The notes beneath the pieces are model-generated. The model was not told the origin of the DNA. It saw nothing but the letters and a program-made list of their open reading frames with translations, and made no database searches. This document shows, piece after piece, positions 25,091 through 31,976 of a stretch of DNA of 33,544 nt. Source of the DNA: TMED27 sp963922705 (GTDB lineage: Bacteria > Pseudomonadota > Alphaproteobacteria > Micavibrionales > Micavibrionaceae). The position numbers and the translations under genes are program-made. Position 1 is the stretch's first letter. Every line of letters begins with the position of its first letter. Where the stretch lies: assembly GCA_963922705.1 (NCBI GenBank), contig CAWUJS010000015.1, positions 1-33,544 of the forward strand, given 5' to 3'.

Positions 25091-25192
25091 ATAAAGATAT
25101 TACTGATTTATTTTAGTGCGACAAGTCACAAGCTGTTTCAAGATGTTACAAGTATGGTTTTATAGTCGATACAATGATTATGAAGAAATATG

Positions 25193-25266
25193 TTTCCCCT
25201 GTGAAAGCAGGAGTCTTAATACAGCATTTAAAGATTCCCGCTTTCGCGGGAAAAGCAAAGGGGAAA
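25193..25266. repeat. Palindromic repeat in the glmU-glmS gap
   Basis: The outer arms TTTCCCCT (25193-25200) and AGGGGAAA (25259-25266) enclose GTGAAAGCAGGAGTCTT, a unique middle, and the hairpin TTCCCGCTTTCGCGGGAA (25235-25252). The style (CCCGC-TTTC-GCGGG) resembles the GTCATCCC-type palindromes elsewhere in the window but it is a different family member. It lies in the 202-base gap between glmU and glmS, which otherwise shows nothing I can name. It could attenuate read-through into glmS. Confidence 0.65.
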
Positions 25267-25292
25267 ATGCATCAATGCTGATGATTTTGGCG

Positions 25293-26618
25293 CTATTCTA
25301 TCGATTTTGCTTTATGGTCATGATAACGCTTTGCCCAGCCTTCTTTTATTTGATGAGATGGGCGAGATATGTATAACGTATCCACTGGTACATTTTTTGT
25401 CACTGTCGAGCCTGCTGCAATGATAGAGCCTTTATCAATTTTTACGGGCGCGATCAGCGCAGCATTTGACCCTATAAAGACATTTTCTGCAATGACGGTT
25501 TTATGTTTTTGATAACCATCATAGTTGCAGGTAATTGTACCTGCGCCGATATTCGTATGAACGCCGATCTCTGAATCGCCAAGATAGGATAAATGGCTGG
25601 CCTTTGCGCCATCATCAAGCTTTGTGTTTTTAAGCTCTACGAAATTACCGACTTTGGTATTTTCACCCAATGTCGAGCCGCCGCGCAAACGTGCAAAGGG
25701 GCCAATGGTTGCACCGGATTTGATGTGTGTTTTTTCAATATGGCTAAAGGCTCTAATGGTGACATTTTCTTCGATTATTACTTCCGCACCCAAAAAAACA
25801 TGTGGCTCTATCGTTGTACCCGAGGCAATGATCGTATCGTAATGAAAATAAACACTATCCGGGTCAATCATTGCAACGCCATTAAGCATTGCTTTTTCCC
25901 GTAAAATTTGTTGTAGCATTTTTTCATGAGCGCTCAACTGGATACGGTCATTAACCCCCCAAGGGCCTTTCCAATGACTGCGTATCACTTGTGTTTTCAC
26001 ACCATCTTTTGCGGCGATTGCAGGCAGATCGGTGAGATAATATTCTTGCTGCGCATTGTCATTGCCGATTTGATCAACCCATTCGGCCAGTTTCTTACTG
26101 GGTACACAGTAATTGCCTGTATTGCAAAGGGATATCTTTTTTTGCTGCGGCGTACAATCGCGATCTTCAATAATTTCGTTGAGCGTACCGTCTTCGTTTA
26201 AAACCATACGACCAAGGCCGAAGGGCGTCAGTGTATCAAATCCCTGTACAGCAAGCCCGCCAATCTTGATAAGTTCTTGCAAGCTTTCAAGAGATACGAG
26301 CGGCTCATCCCCCATTAAAATCAGGATATTCCCATCAAAATTTTCCAATGCCGGAAGCGCGCATTTCACTGCGCCGCCTGTGCCATTACGCGTTTCTTGA
26401 ATCACTGTTTCATGCGGTTCAACGGCTTTGGCAAGTGCATCCATATTCGGTCCAATGACCGTGATGATTTTCTGGGGGGTGAGCTGCTCGCACGTTCCAA
26501 TCAGCCAGTTAATCATTGGCTTTCCCGCCAGTTCATGCATGACTTTTGGCTTGTCGGATTTCATCCGCGTGCCTTTTCCGGCAGCAAGGATCAAAATAGC
26601 GAGTGGTGTTTTGCTCAT
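25293..26618 (-). CDS. glmU: Bifunctional UDP-GlcNAc pyrophosphorylase / glucosamine-1-phosphate acetyltransferase
   Basis: GlmU acetylates glucosamine-1-phosphate and then couples it to UTP, giving UDP-GlcNAc. The 441-residue protein has the nucleotidyltransferase loop LILAAGKGTRMKSDKPKVMHELAGKPM at the start, NGTGGAVKCALP, LMGDEPLV and the N-terminal domain end. A left-handed beta-helix of hexapeptide repeats follows (IGPFARLRGGSTLGENTKVGNFVELK), with the acetyltransferase residues in LSYLGDSEIGVHTNIGAGTITCNYDG. It is slightly shorter than the E. coli protein. It starts 6 bases after the DUF3108 gene, and GGAGG lies 15 bases before the ATG, so it is part of the envelope operon. Confidence 0.96.
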   Translation of the reverse strand: MSKTPLAILILAAGKGTRMKSDKPKVMHELAGKPMINWLIGTCEQLTPQKIITVIGPNMDALAKAVEPHETVIQETRNGTGGAVKCALPALENFDGNILILMGDEPLVSLESLQELIKIGGLAVQGFDTLTPFGLGRMVLNEDGTLNEIIEDRDCTPQQKKISLCNTGNYCVPSKKLAEWVDQIGNDNAQQEYYLTDLPAIAAKDGVKTQVIRSHWKGPWGVNDRIQLSAHEKMLQQILREKAMLNGVAMIDPDSVYFHYDTIIASGTTIEPHVFLGAEVIIEENVTIRAFSHIEKTHIKSGATIGPFARLRGGSTLGENTKVGNFVELKNTKLDDGAKASHLSYLGDSEIGVHTNIGAGTITCNYDGYQKHKTVIAENVFIGSNAALIAPVKIDKGSIIAAGSTVTKNVPVDTLYISRPSHQIKEGWAKRYHDHKAKSIE

Positions 26619-26624
26619 ATTCGT

Positions 26625-27536
26625 TTAATCATCCTCCCTTACACGCTTTTCAGCCACTAATGTTTTCTCAGCGCCTCTGTATTCGGCGAGATGCATAAAC
26701 ATGCCGCCATAATCTGTTTTGACAAAAACCTTCACAGGAATAGCCGGCGCATTTTCTTCCAATTGCGCGATCCAAACGGTTGGCATCGTGCCTTCATTGC
26801 GGCCTTGTTCCTGAATGGACAGCCAGCCGCGGGGTTTTTCATACCATTTCCCCTCTTTAGGAACGACTTCTACCGTACATTTTGCTGCGGGGCCTTCGTA
26901 AATATTATATTTGGAGGCGGTTAATTGCACATCTTCTTCATGTGAGAAGTTTTGTTCGAAACTGCGTTTACCATCGAAAACAAGTGAAGAGCCTTCGCAT
27001 TTTCCGGTTTTATTATAATGTTGAAGCACTAAAAGCGTTGCCGTCAAAGAATCAGTCGTTCCATCAGTGATTTTCTTATCAATATCAGGTGTTTCCGGCT
27101 CCTGATCATGCTCATCAATCGTCAGGCTTTTGAATGTTCCATCTTGCGCGTAAGCATAATCTTTAATCTGTTTCTCACCGCGCCAGGTCGCTACAGATTT
27201 ATGCTGTTCCGGGCGCATATTGCCATCTTTTAATATCCATCCATGGCTTTCGAAAGTTCCGAACCACGGAACAATTTTCCCTAAAAGTCCTCTTGTTTTT
27301 GCACCAAGTTCCAGACTATAGCGGTCTTTATTTTCCTTTATTTCGATATCCAGCGTCGCCTGAACGGCGTGAATGCCGCCCGCATATACTTCATAGACAA
27401 GACTTTGCTGGCTTGATTCGGCGCTATGTGCGTGCGGTGAGAGGCCAAAGACACTAAGCGTACATAATGCCAGGAATAGAGGCTTTACCTCCCAAACCTT
27501 CTTTGAACTGTTTAACGCCTTTTGCTGTATTGTCAT
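26625..27536 (-). CDS. DUF3108 periplasmic protein with signal peptide, overlapping the gene upstream
   Basis: A 303-residue exported protein of the DUF3108 family; its function is unknown. The N-terminus is a signal peptide: basic QQKALNSSKKVWEV, hydrophobic core PLFLALCTLSVFGL, and probable cleavage after PHAHSA or HAHS. The mature part is mostly beta (YEVYAGGIHAVQATLDIEI, ARTRGLLGK-like KTRGLLGKIVPWF) and ends with TVWIAQLEENAPAIPVKVFVKTDYGG. I chose the ATG at 27536 because CGGAGG lies six bases before it. This makes the first 83 bases overlap, out of frame, the conserved end of the FemAB-like gene. A TTG six codons upstream is less likely. It is followed 6 bases later by glmU. Confidence 0.82.
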   Translation of the reverse strand: MTIQQKALNSSKKVWEVKPLFLALCTLSVFGLSPHAHSAESSQQSLVYEVYAGGIHAVQATLDIEIKENKDRYSLELGAKTRGLLGKIVPWFGTFESHGWILKDGNMRPEQHKSVATWRGEKQIKDYAYAQDGTFKSLTIDEHDQEPETPDIDKKITDGTTDSLTATLLVLQHYNKTGKCEGSSLVFDGKRSFEQNFSHEEDVQLTASKYNIYEGPAAKCTVEVVPKEGKWYEKPRGWLSIQEQGRNEGTMPTVWIAQLEENAPAIPVKVFVKTDYGGMFMHLAEYRGAEKTLVAEKRVREDD

Positions 27537-28380
27537 TGATGCCTCCGAGGTCAAAATTCCTGATTTGTTTAAATTTCAAGACACCGAGCGCGTGCCATAA
27601 TAGTAGATGATGTGCTCCGTTGTCCCGCCCTTCCGGGGTTGTAAAGCCGATTTGATATGTTGCTGAATTACCATGGCAAAGTATCAAAATTCCTGCAACT
27701 TCTTTTCCATTCAAACGAGCTTGCCCGACAACGACTTCACCGCGCGGGAGCATATATTTCGTTAATATTTTCAGTAGTTTTACGGATGGTCCGTCATAAC
27801 CCTTTGCTTCTTTATCAACAGCATAATTTTGTAAAAGCCAGCCAAGGTGCTCGCCTTTGCTATCCCATTGCAATTCCAGGCCTGCTTTTTCCGCTTTTTG
27901 CAGTGTGCCGCGCCAATTTTTCTTTAAGGCGGATCTTAAGCGATCCTCAGATTGTTGCAAATCAAGCCATAATGTTTCATAGCTATGCGCTGTTTTCTCG
28001 TATCCTAAAGTTTTCAGCTCTATATCGATTTCCGCTATAACCCTACGCTTTCTGCCTATTCTGCGGGGGAATTGCCGATTAAATTCTTTAAAAAATGCTT
28101 CCTGATGTTCGTCTGATCCATAGCTTTTAAACCATAAGGGGCCTCGATCCATAATAACGGCATGGATGGCTTTAAAAAAAAGACCAGCTTCGAGAATTTG
28201 TACCAGGCCAGCTTCTTGTTTGTTGATTTTTATGACCCCCCAACGCGGCTTTTGTCCATCCATTGCTGCCATACATTGGGCGTAGGGATAACTTTGCAAA
28301 AGTGTCGAATAATCGAGTTTTTTGAATTGCTGCTCCCATTCAGGTAAGCTCAAGGTGTTCCAGTCTATCGTGCAAATCAT
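27454..28380 (-). CDS. FemAB/GNAT-like peptidyltransferase family protein
   Basis: A 308-residue protein of the FemAB-type acyltransferase group, which use aminoacyl-tRNA or similar donors and often modify lipid II or peptidoglycan; the substrate here is unknown. Seen motifs are ALKKNWRGTLQKAEKAGLELQW, a GNAT-like core (VVVGQARLNGKEVAGILILCHGNSATYQIGF), HHLLLWHALGVLKF and the hallmark FDLGGINDNTAKGVKQFKEGLGG near the C-terminus. I start it at the ATG (MICTIDWNTL); an upstream in-frame GTG at 28446 lies inside the tmRNA gene. It begins an operon with the DUF3108 gene and glmU, just past the tmRNA terminator. No clear ribosome site is visible. Confidence 0.85.
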   Translation of the reverse strand: MICTIDWNTLSLPEWEQQFKKLDYSTLLQSYPYAQCMAAMDGQKPRWGVIKINKQEAGLVQILEAGLFFKAIHAVIMDRGPLWFKSYGSDEHQEAFFKEFNRQFPRRIGRKRRVIAEIDIELKTLGYEKTAHSYETLWLDLQQSEDRLRSALKKNWRGTLQKAEKAGLELQWDSKGEHLGWLLQNYAVDKEAKGYDGPSVKLLKILTKYMLPRGEVVVGQARLNGKEVAGILILCHGNSATYQIGFTTPEGRDNGAHHLLLWHALGVLKFKQIRNFDLGGINDNTAKGVKQFKEGLGGKASIPGIMYA

Positions 28381-28397
28381 GTAATCGTTTTCAGTTT

Positions 28398-28437
28398 TAA
28401 AAGAAAAATGGAGTACTTCTGTTGCGAGGTGTACTCC
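28398..28437 (-). terminator. Intrinsic terminator of tmRNA
   Basis: On the minus strand GGAGTAC, a 14-base loop and GTACTCC make a perfect 7-bp stem followed directly by ATTTTTCTTTT. It lies about 60 bases beyond the tag stop codon and ends just before the FemAB-like gene, so it should separate the tmRNA transcript from the operon downstream. Confidence 0.85.
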
Positions 28438-28494
28438 GAACCCCACTATCCTTTGTCTAGAAAGATAGAATTAGTTTGTAGCTACTACCTGCGA

Positions 28495-28557
28495 TTAAGC
28501 AGCGATAGCAGTGCTAGGAGCACGGTTATCATTCGCTACGACAAAGTTATCGTTTGC
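28495..28557 (-). other. tmRNA tag reading frame (20 codons plus stop)
   Basis: The resume codon is GCA after AUAAAU, and the frame ends at TAA. The encoded peptide has ANDN twice, at tag residues 1-4 and 8-11. The underlying 12 bases are near-identical (GCAAACGATAAC versus GCGAATGATAAC). It ends AIAA rather than the commoner ALAA. At 20 encoded residues it is long compared with the tags I know of in this class, such as Caulobacter's AANDNFAEEFAVAA. Confidence 0.88.
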
Positions 28558-28641
28558 ATTTATAACGATTTTTCCGGTAACGGCGGAAAGCCGAACGCCG
28601 CTTGAAGCCTTTATTACGCGTGTCGATCCTGTTTCAGCCCC

Positions 28642-28738
28642 ACTTTTTTATTGGTTTAAACTTCGTAAACTCGTTTAAGACGAAGCCCGCTTAAAAAATA
28701 GGAAGTCTCAAACGCCTATCTAATCAATGCCAATAAAA
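28642..28738 (-). other. Intervening segment of the tmRNA precursor
   Basis: This is the stretch removed between the acceptor CCA end and the 5' G of the coding piece. Its two ends are complementary: TTTTATTGG (plus-strand 28646-28654) and CCAATAAAA (28730-28738), which extends the mature acceptor stem in the precursor. Inside, CTTCGT/ACGAAG (28661-28666 and 28680-28685) makes a further hairpin. This structure probably presents the RNase P and 3' processing sites. Confidence 0.7.
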
Positions 28739-28820
28739 TGGTGGAGCTGCCGGGTACTGCCCCCGGGTCCACGAACGCCTATTCCGCAACCGCGTTTAGC
28801 GTTGTAGCTGGAAAACCAGC

Positions 28821-28904
28821 AATTATTAATATAATCCGAAACCCGATAAAAGGAAAGGAAAAAGCGCCCTTCCCTCCTCTTCAGGAATCACTTAGACTTT
28901 AATC
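28821..28904. promoter_or_regulatory. Divergent ssrA/thyA promoter region
   Basis: On the minus strand TATATT (28833-28828) is a plausible -10 box about seven bases before the first tmRNA hairpin. The bases 17 upstream (TTTCCT) are a poor -35. On the plus strand AGGAAT lies 17 bases before the thyA ATG, which is rather far for a ribosome site. Confidence 0.35.
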
Positions 28905-29699
28905 ATGCATCAATATCATACTCTCATGCGTCATGTTCTTGAAAACGGAGCCGTTAAGGATGACCGGACAGGAACGGGGACGCGCTCGGTTTTCGGCTAT
29001 CAGATGCGCTTTGATTTAAGCGAGGGCTTTCCTCTTGTTACAACGAAGAAGTGCCATTTGAAATCGATTATTCATGAGCTTCTCTGGTTTATTGCCGGAG
29101 ATACGAATATTGCTTACCTTAAAGAAAACGGTGTACGGATTTGGGATGAATGGGCCGATGAGAACGGCGATCTTGGCCCGGTTTACGGGGAGCAGTGGCG
29201 ATCATGGAAAACGGCGGATGGGCAGGTCATTGATCAATTATCCAATGTGATTGAACAAATCAAGGATAACCCCAATAGCCGGCGCTTGCTTGTGGTGGCC
29301 TATAATCCCGGCGTTGTGGATCAAATGGCGTTGCCGCCATGCCATGCGTTTTTTCAGTTTTACGTGGCCGATGGCAAGCTTTCCTGCCAGCTTTATCAAC
29401 GCAGCGCGGATATATTTTTAGGCGTGCCGTTTAATATTGCATCGTACGCGCTGATGACGATGATGATCGCGCAGGTAACGGGGCTTGAGGCCGGAGAGTT
29501 TATCCATACGCTTGGCGATGCGCATCTTTACGCCAACCATCTGGAACAGGCAGAGTTACAGCTCTCCCGCACGCCCTACCCTTTACCGCAGATGCGCATA
29601 AACCAGGATATCAAAGATATTTTTGCTTTTCGGTACGATGATTTTGAGCTGCTGAATTATCAGGCTCACCCGCATATTAAAGCGGCAGTAGCGGTTTAG
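28905..29699 (+). CDS. thyA: Thymidylate synthase (ThyA type)
   Basis: ThyA methylates dUMP to dTMP with 5,10-methylene-THF, producing dihydrofolate that FolA must recycle. The 264-residue protein has DDRTGTGTRSVFGYQMRFDL at the start, TTKKCHLKSIIHELLWFIAGDTN and GPVYGEQWRSW. The catalytic Cys is in ALPPCHAFFQFYV, followed by CQLYQRSADIFLGVPFNIASYALM and GDAHLYANHLEQ. Length matches the short E. coli form. It is divergent from tmRNA and followed by a repeat region. The folate genes folB and folA lie about 2 kb further on. Confidence 0.97.
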   Translation: MHQYHTLMRHVLENGAVKDDRTGTGTRSVFGYQMRFDLSEGFPLVTTKKCHLKSIIHELLWFIAGDTNIAYLKENGVRIWDEWADENGDLGPVYGEQWRSWKTADGQVIDQLSNVIEQIKDNPNSRRLLVVAYNPGVVDQMALPPCHAFFQFYVADGKLSCQLYQRSADIFLGVPFNIASYALMTMMIAQVTGLEAGEFIHTLGDAHLYANHLEQAELQLSRTPYPLPQMRINQDIKDIFAFRYDDFELLNYQAHPHIKAAVAV

Positions 29700-30035
29700 A
29701 GTTCTAGATTTCGTTCACGCCATGAACGCGAAGGCGGCGTAATCGCAAGAAACCCTGAAGCTAACCCAGTTCGTCATTGCGAGCATGCAGAGCCGACGAA
29801 GCAATCTGGATTGCTTCACTGCGTTCGCAATGACAACAACGTCATTGCGAGCAAACCGCAGATTTGTTCGCATCTACATAGCGGGGATCTCATGCTTAAA
29901 CCGAAGAGATCCCGGCTTTCACCGGAATGACGGGTGAGGGGAAATGGGATGACAAGTGGGGGAATAGGATGACGATGATTTTTACAAATCACGATTTCAA
30001 ATGCAATTGCCATGGTAAAACAGGCTGCCCCATCA
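29700..30035. repeat. Second composite palindromic repeat region between thyA and sspB
   Basis: The 336 bases between the convergent ends of thyA and sspB are nearly all repeats. A CGTTCACGCCATG module lies at about 29710-29732. A GTCATTGCGA/TCGCAATGAC hairpin with an inner GAAGCAATC/GATTGCTTC pair lies at 29773-29834, and a second GTCATTGCGAGC at 29841-29852. From about 29892 to 30013 it aligns with 13372-13466, including AAGAGATCCCGGCTTTC and the terminus TTTCAAATGCAATTGCCAT, with an extra GGATGACAAGTGGGGGAATA unit. There is no matching left terminus, so this copy is rearranged or partial. No genuine coding sequence is seen. Confidence 0.75.
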
Positions 30036-30596
30036 CTATGCAGGCTCATTCCCGTCTGGTCTGAGCCGCCGGGCAGCCCTGTATTTGTCCAGAGAAATGA
30101 CATTTGGACCTGCTTCGGCACTATAGGAAAAATCTTCATTAATATTTAAATCAGGTCTTCTTGCATTTTTATATTTATTATACTCGGCTTGCGCTGTGAA
30201 TGGATCCGGGATCATATCAAATGATATTGTCTCTCCATTGTGATGATGCATTGTTGCAATTATACGATCCAATGGAATAAAGGTTTTGACGATATCGCTT
30301 GAAAAGCGGATATTGACAAAAATACGGTATCCTTCGTTGTTTGAAAGTATTGACAACCCATGGTAGTCGTTTTGCAGTCTAATCATGAAAGTCTCTGGAT
30401 ACATATTTTCAATATTGGACTGAAAGTCACCGTTATGCTTAATATGGAATTCAGCATCAGATGTTTTAAAAATCAAAGATAGAGATTGATTGTCTTTGTT
30501 TCGTTTAGAAGAAAAGGGGAAATTGCGAATAATATCACGTAAATATGTTTGATTTTGCTGATGTGCCCATTCCTGAGCTTTTGTTAGTTTAGCCAT
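30036..30596 (-). CDS. sspB: SspB-like ClpXP adaptor (alphaproteobacterial type)
   Basis: SspB binds tmRNA-tagged proteins and delivers them to ClpXP. The 186-residue protein shows the family pattern: SLSLIFKTSDAEF, then YPETFMIRLQNDYHGLSIL, FVNIRFSSDIVKTFIPLDRIIATMHH and ISFDM. It ends with a conserved tail NVISLDKYRAARR that matches the VVSLDxFRKK-type ClpX-docking motif of alphaproteobacterial SspB. Similarity is modest in between, so the call rests on pattern and tail. I start it at the ATG (MAKLTKAQ); an upstream TTG is less likely. It lies 1.8 kb from tmRNA, whose tag is the expected ligand. It is convergent with thyA across the repeat. Confidence 0.72.
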   Translation of the reverse strand: MAKLTKAQEWAHQQNQTYLRDIIRNFPFSSKRNKDNQSLSLIFKTSDAEFHIKHNGDFQSNIENMYPETFMIRLQNDYHGLSILSNNEGYRIFVNIRFSSDIVKTFIPLDRIIATMHHHNGETISFDMIPDPFTAQAEYNKYKNARRPDLNINEDFSYSAEAGPNVISLDKYRAARRLRPDGNEPA

Positions 30597-30683
30597 AACT
30601 ACGCTTCTACTCAAATTTTAATTTGACGATAAAGAGAGTTTTAGGATATTTCAACTATTCTGCACTTATAGTCATTCCAGACG

Positions 30684-31559
30684 TTAAACATTGGAAACAT
30701 TCTGAATAGCTTTGCTCGCAATAACCCCATCTGCCATAGAGGTTACAACACATGGGTGGGCTTTACCGGCAGCCTCCCCAATCGCATATATATTCTTATG
30801 GGATGTAAGCCTATTCTCATCAACTTCAAAAAAGCCGTCATGGTTCACTTTGCAATCAATCTCTGAAGGAAGAGGGTTTACAACTTCCCAGCCATACATG
30901 ACGAAAATGACATCATATTTACGCTCATTTACAGTCATATTCTGTTGATCGACATCATATGTCCCTTCAAAGAGATCCTGGTGCTTAATATTTTCTGACA
31001 GATTTTTACGAGCACGCAATGTGCGGGCATAAACATGAACGCAATCAGCACCTTTATCGCGAATAAAGCCGTAATTTTCAGCCGCGCTATCGCCGCCGCC
31101 TAGAATTGCAACTTTCTTATGGTTTAAATCTCGGCCATCAACGACGCACCCTGTTCCAATTATAAAATTCGGAGAGTTTGAAAAGCCTCCTGTTTTATGT
31201 TGAACGCCTGTAGCAATAACCATATTTTTGGAAGAAGCAATCATGTTATGAGAATCGATGTGGAAGTTAAATCCTTTGGCGTTTTCCTGTTCGATGATCG
31301 AATATTGCGCCTTTGTAACATATTGTATCTGTTTGTAATCCAAATTTGATTGAATAATATTTGCCGTATCAATGCCGCGCTGTTCATGCGGCGATGTAAC
31401 AATCCAGTCATTGTTATAGGGTGCCTGGCGTTGCAGCCCTCCAAGTTTCTCGGCAGTATCAATTACAAAGACATCAAAACCAAGCATTTTAAGCCAGAGC
31501 GCACATTGAGCACCAGCAGGCCCGCCACCCAGAATAACAACATCATAATTTTTTATCAT
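30684..31559 (-). CDS. Thioredoxin-reductase-like FAD/NAD(P) oxidoreductase without CxxC
   Basis: A 291-residue flavoprotein. The FAD site is VVILGGGPAGAQCALWLKMLGFDVFVID at the N-terminus, the NAD(P) site VAILGGGDSAAENY near residue 155, and the second FAD motif NIYAIGEAAGKAHPCVVTSMADG near the end. In TrxB a CATC motif precedes DG just before the NAD(P) site; here the bases give GCVVDG, so the redox cysteine pair is missing and it should not reduce thioredoxin. The substrate is unknown; ferredoxin, a quinone or a pterin are possible. It starts 11 bases after folB and is co-transcribed with it, which hints at a folate or pterin link, but only by context. Confidence 0.82.
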   Translation of the reverse strand: MIKNYDVVILGGGPAGAQCALWLKMLGFDVFVIDTAEKLGGLQRQAPYNNDWIVTSPHEQRGIDTANIIQSNLDYKQIQYVTKAQYSIIEQENAKGFNFHIDSHNMIASSKNMVIATGVQHKTGGFSNSPNFIIGTGCVVDGRDLNHKKVAILGGGDSAAENYGFIRDKGADCVHVYARTLRARKNLSENIKHQDLFEGTYDVDQQNMTVNERKYDVIFVMYGWEVVNPLPSEIDCKVNHDGFFEVDENRLTSHKNIYAIGEAAGKAHPCVVTSMADGVIASKAIQNVSNV

Positions 31560-31570
31560 GGGCTAATCCG

Positions 31571-31954
31571 TTATTCCCAATCTTCTCGTGTCATGAAGGT
31601 TTCGACGCCGACTTGTTCGACATCTTCAAAAATATCCGGTTTGGTAATCGATACTTGTGCTGCCGCGACTTTTGGGTGTTCAAAACATAAGTCGATTAGG
31701 TCGGACAGATAAGTTTCAATCAACATAACATGCGGTTTATCAGCCCATGCCAAGACACCATCATGAATATAATCATAGTCTATGATACTATCTTTTGTTG
31801 GATGATTTAAATAGTTTTTAGCATCCGTAAACAATGTTACATTCACTACAATCCTCTGGGATCGATCATTTTCTTGCTCATGGGCATGCAAACCAATGCG
31901 CACATTCACATGCATATCTTTGAGAATGATTTTAATATGACTGTCTTTTTTCAT
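31571..31954 (-). CDS. folB: Dihydroneopterin aldolase family protein
   Basis: FolB cleaves 7,8-dihydroneopterin in folate synthesis. The 127-residue protein matches the family in length and pattern: MHVNVRIGLHAHEQENDRSQRIVVNVTLF with the Glu after the first strand, SIIDYDYIHDGVLAWAD, LIETYLSDLIDLC with the conserved Glu, and the active-site Lys in VSITKPDIF. It could also be the related FolX epimerase. Its ATG lies head-to-head with folA, only 22 bases from the likely folA start. It precedes the flavoprotein gene in an apparent two-gene operon. Confidence 0.85.
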   Translation of the reverse strand: MKKDSHIKIILKDMHVNVRIGLHAHEQENDRSQRIVVNVTLFTDAKNYLNHPTKDSIIDYDYIHDGVLAWADKPHVMLIETYLSDLIDLCFEHPKVAAAQVSITKPDIFEDVEQVGVETFMTREDWE

Positions 31955-31976
31955 GAACGTAACCTATATAGTGAGC

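Larger units (their letters stand above)
28438..28820 (-). ncRNA. ssrA: Two-piece (circularly permuted) tmRNA
   Basis: tmRNA rescues stalled ribosomes and adds a degradation tag. On the minus strand the acceptor piece comes first (about 28820-28739). It contains the GCTGG-TTTT-CCAGC hairpin and a T-arm CCCGGGGGCAGTACCCGG with the shortened loop, then ends CAGCTCCACCA. A 97-base intervening segment follows (28738-28642), then the coding piece from GGGGCTGAAACAGGATCGAC (28641) onward. GGGGCTG pairs with CAGCTCC and keeps the G-U pair at position 3 that marks alanine tRNAs. The tag frame runs 28557-28495: ANDNFVVANDNRAPSTAIAA then TAA, preceded in the protein by the charged Ala. Permutation is the known alphaproteobacterial form. 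The exact 5' and 3' ends are estimates. Confidence 0.93.

Noticed and set aside
28381..28446. GTG start extending the FemAB-like protein by 22 residues
   Set aside because: It falls within the tmRNA terminator and 3' end; the ATG at 28380 gives a sensible N-terminus.
29816..30139. 107-residue minus-strand frame overlapping the repeat and the sspB end
   Set aside because: It lies largely in repeat DNA and overlaps the well-supported SspB frame; the peptide resembles no family.
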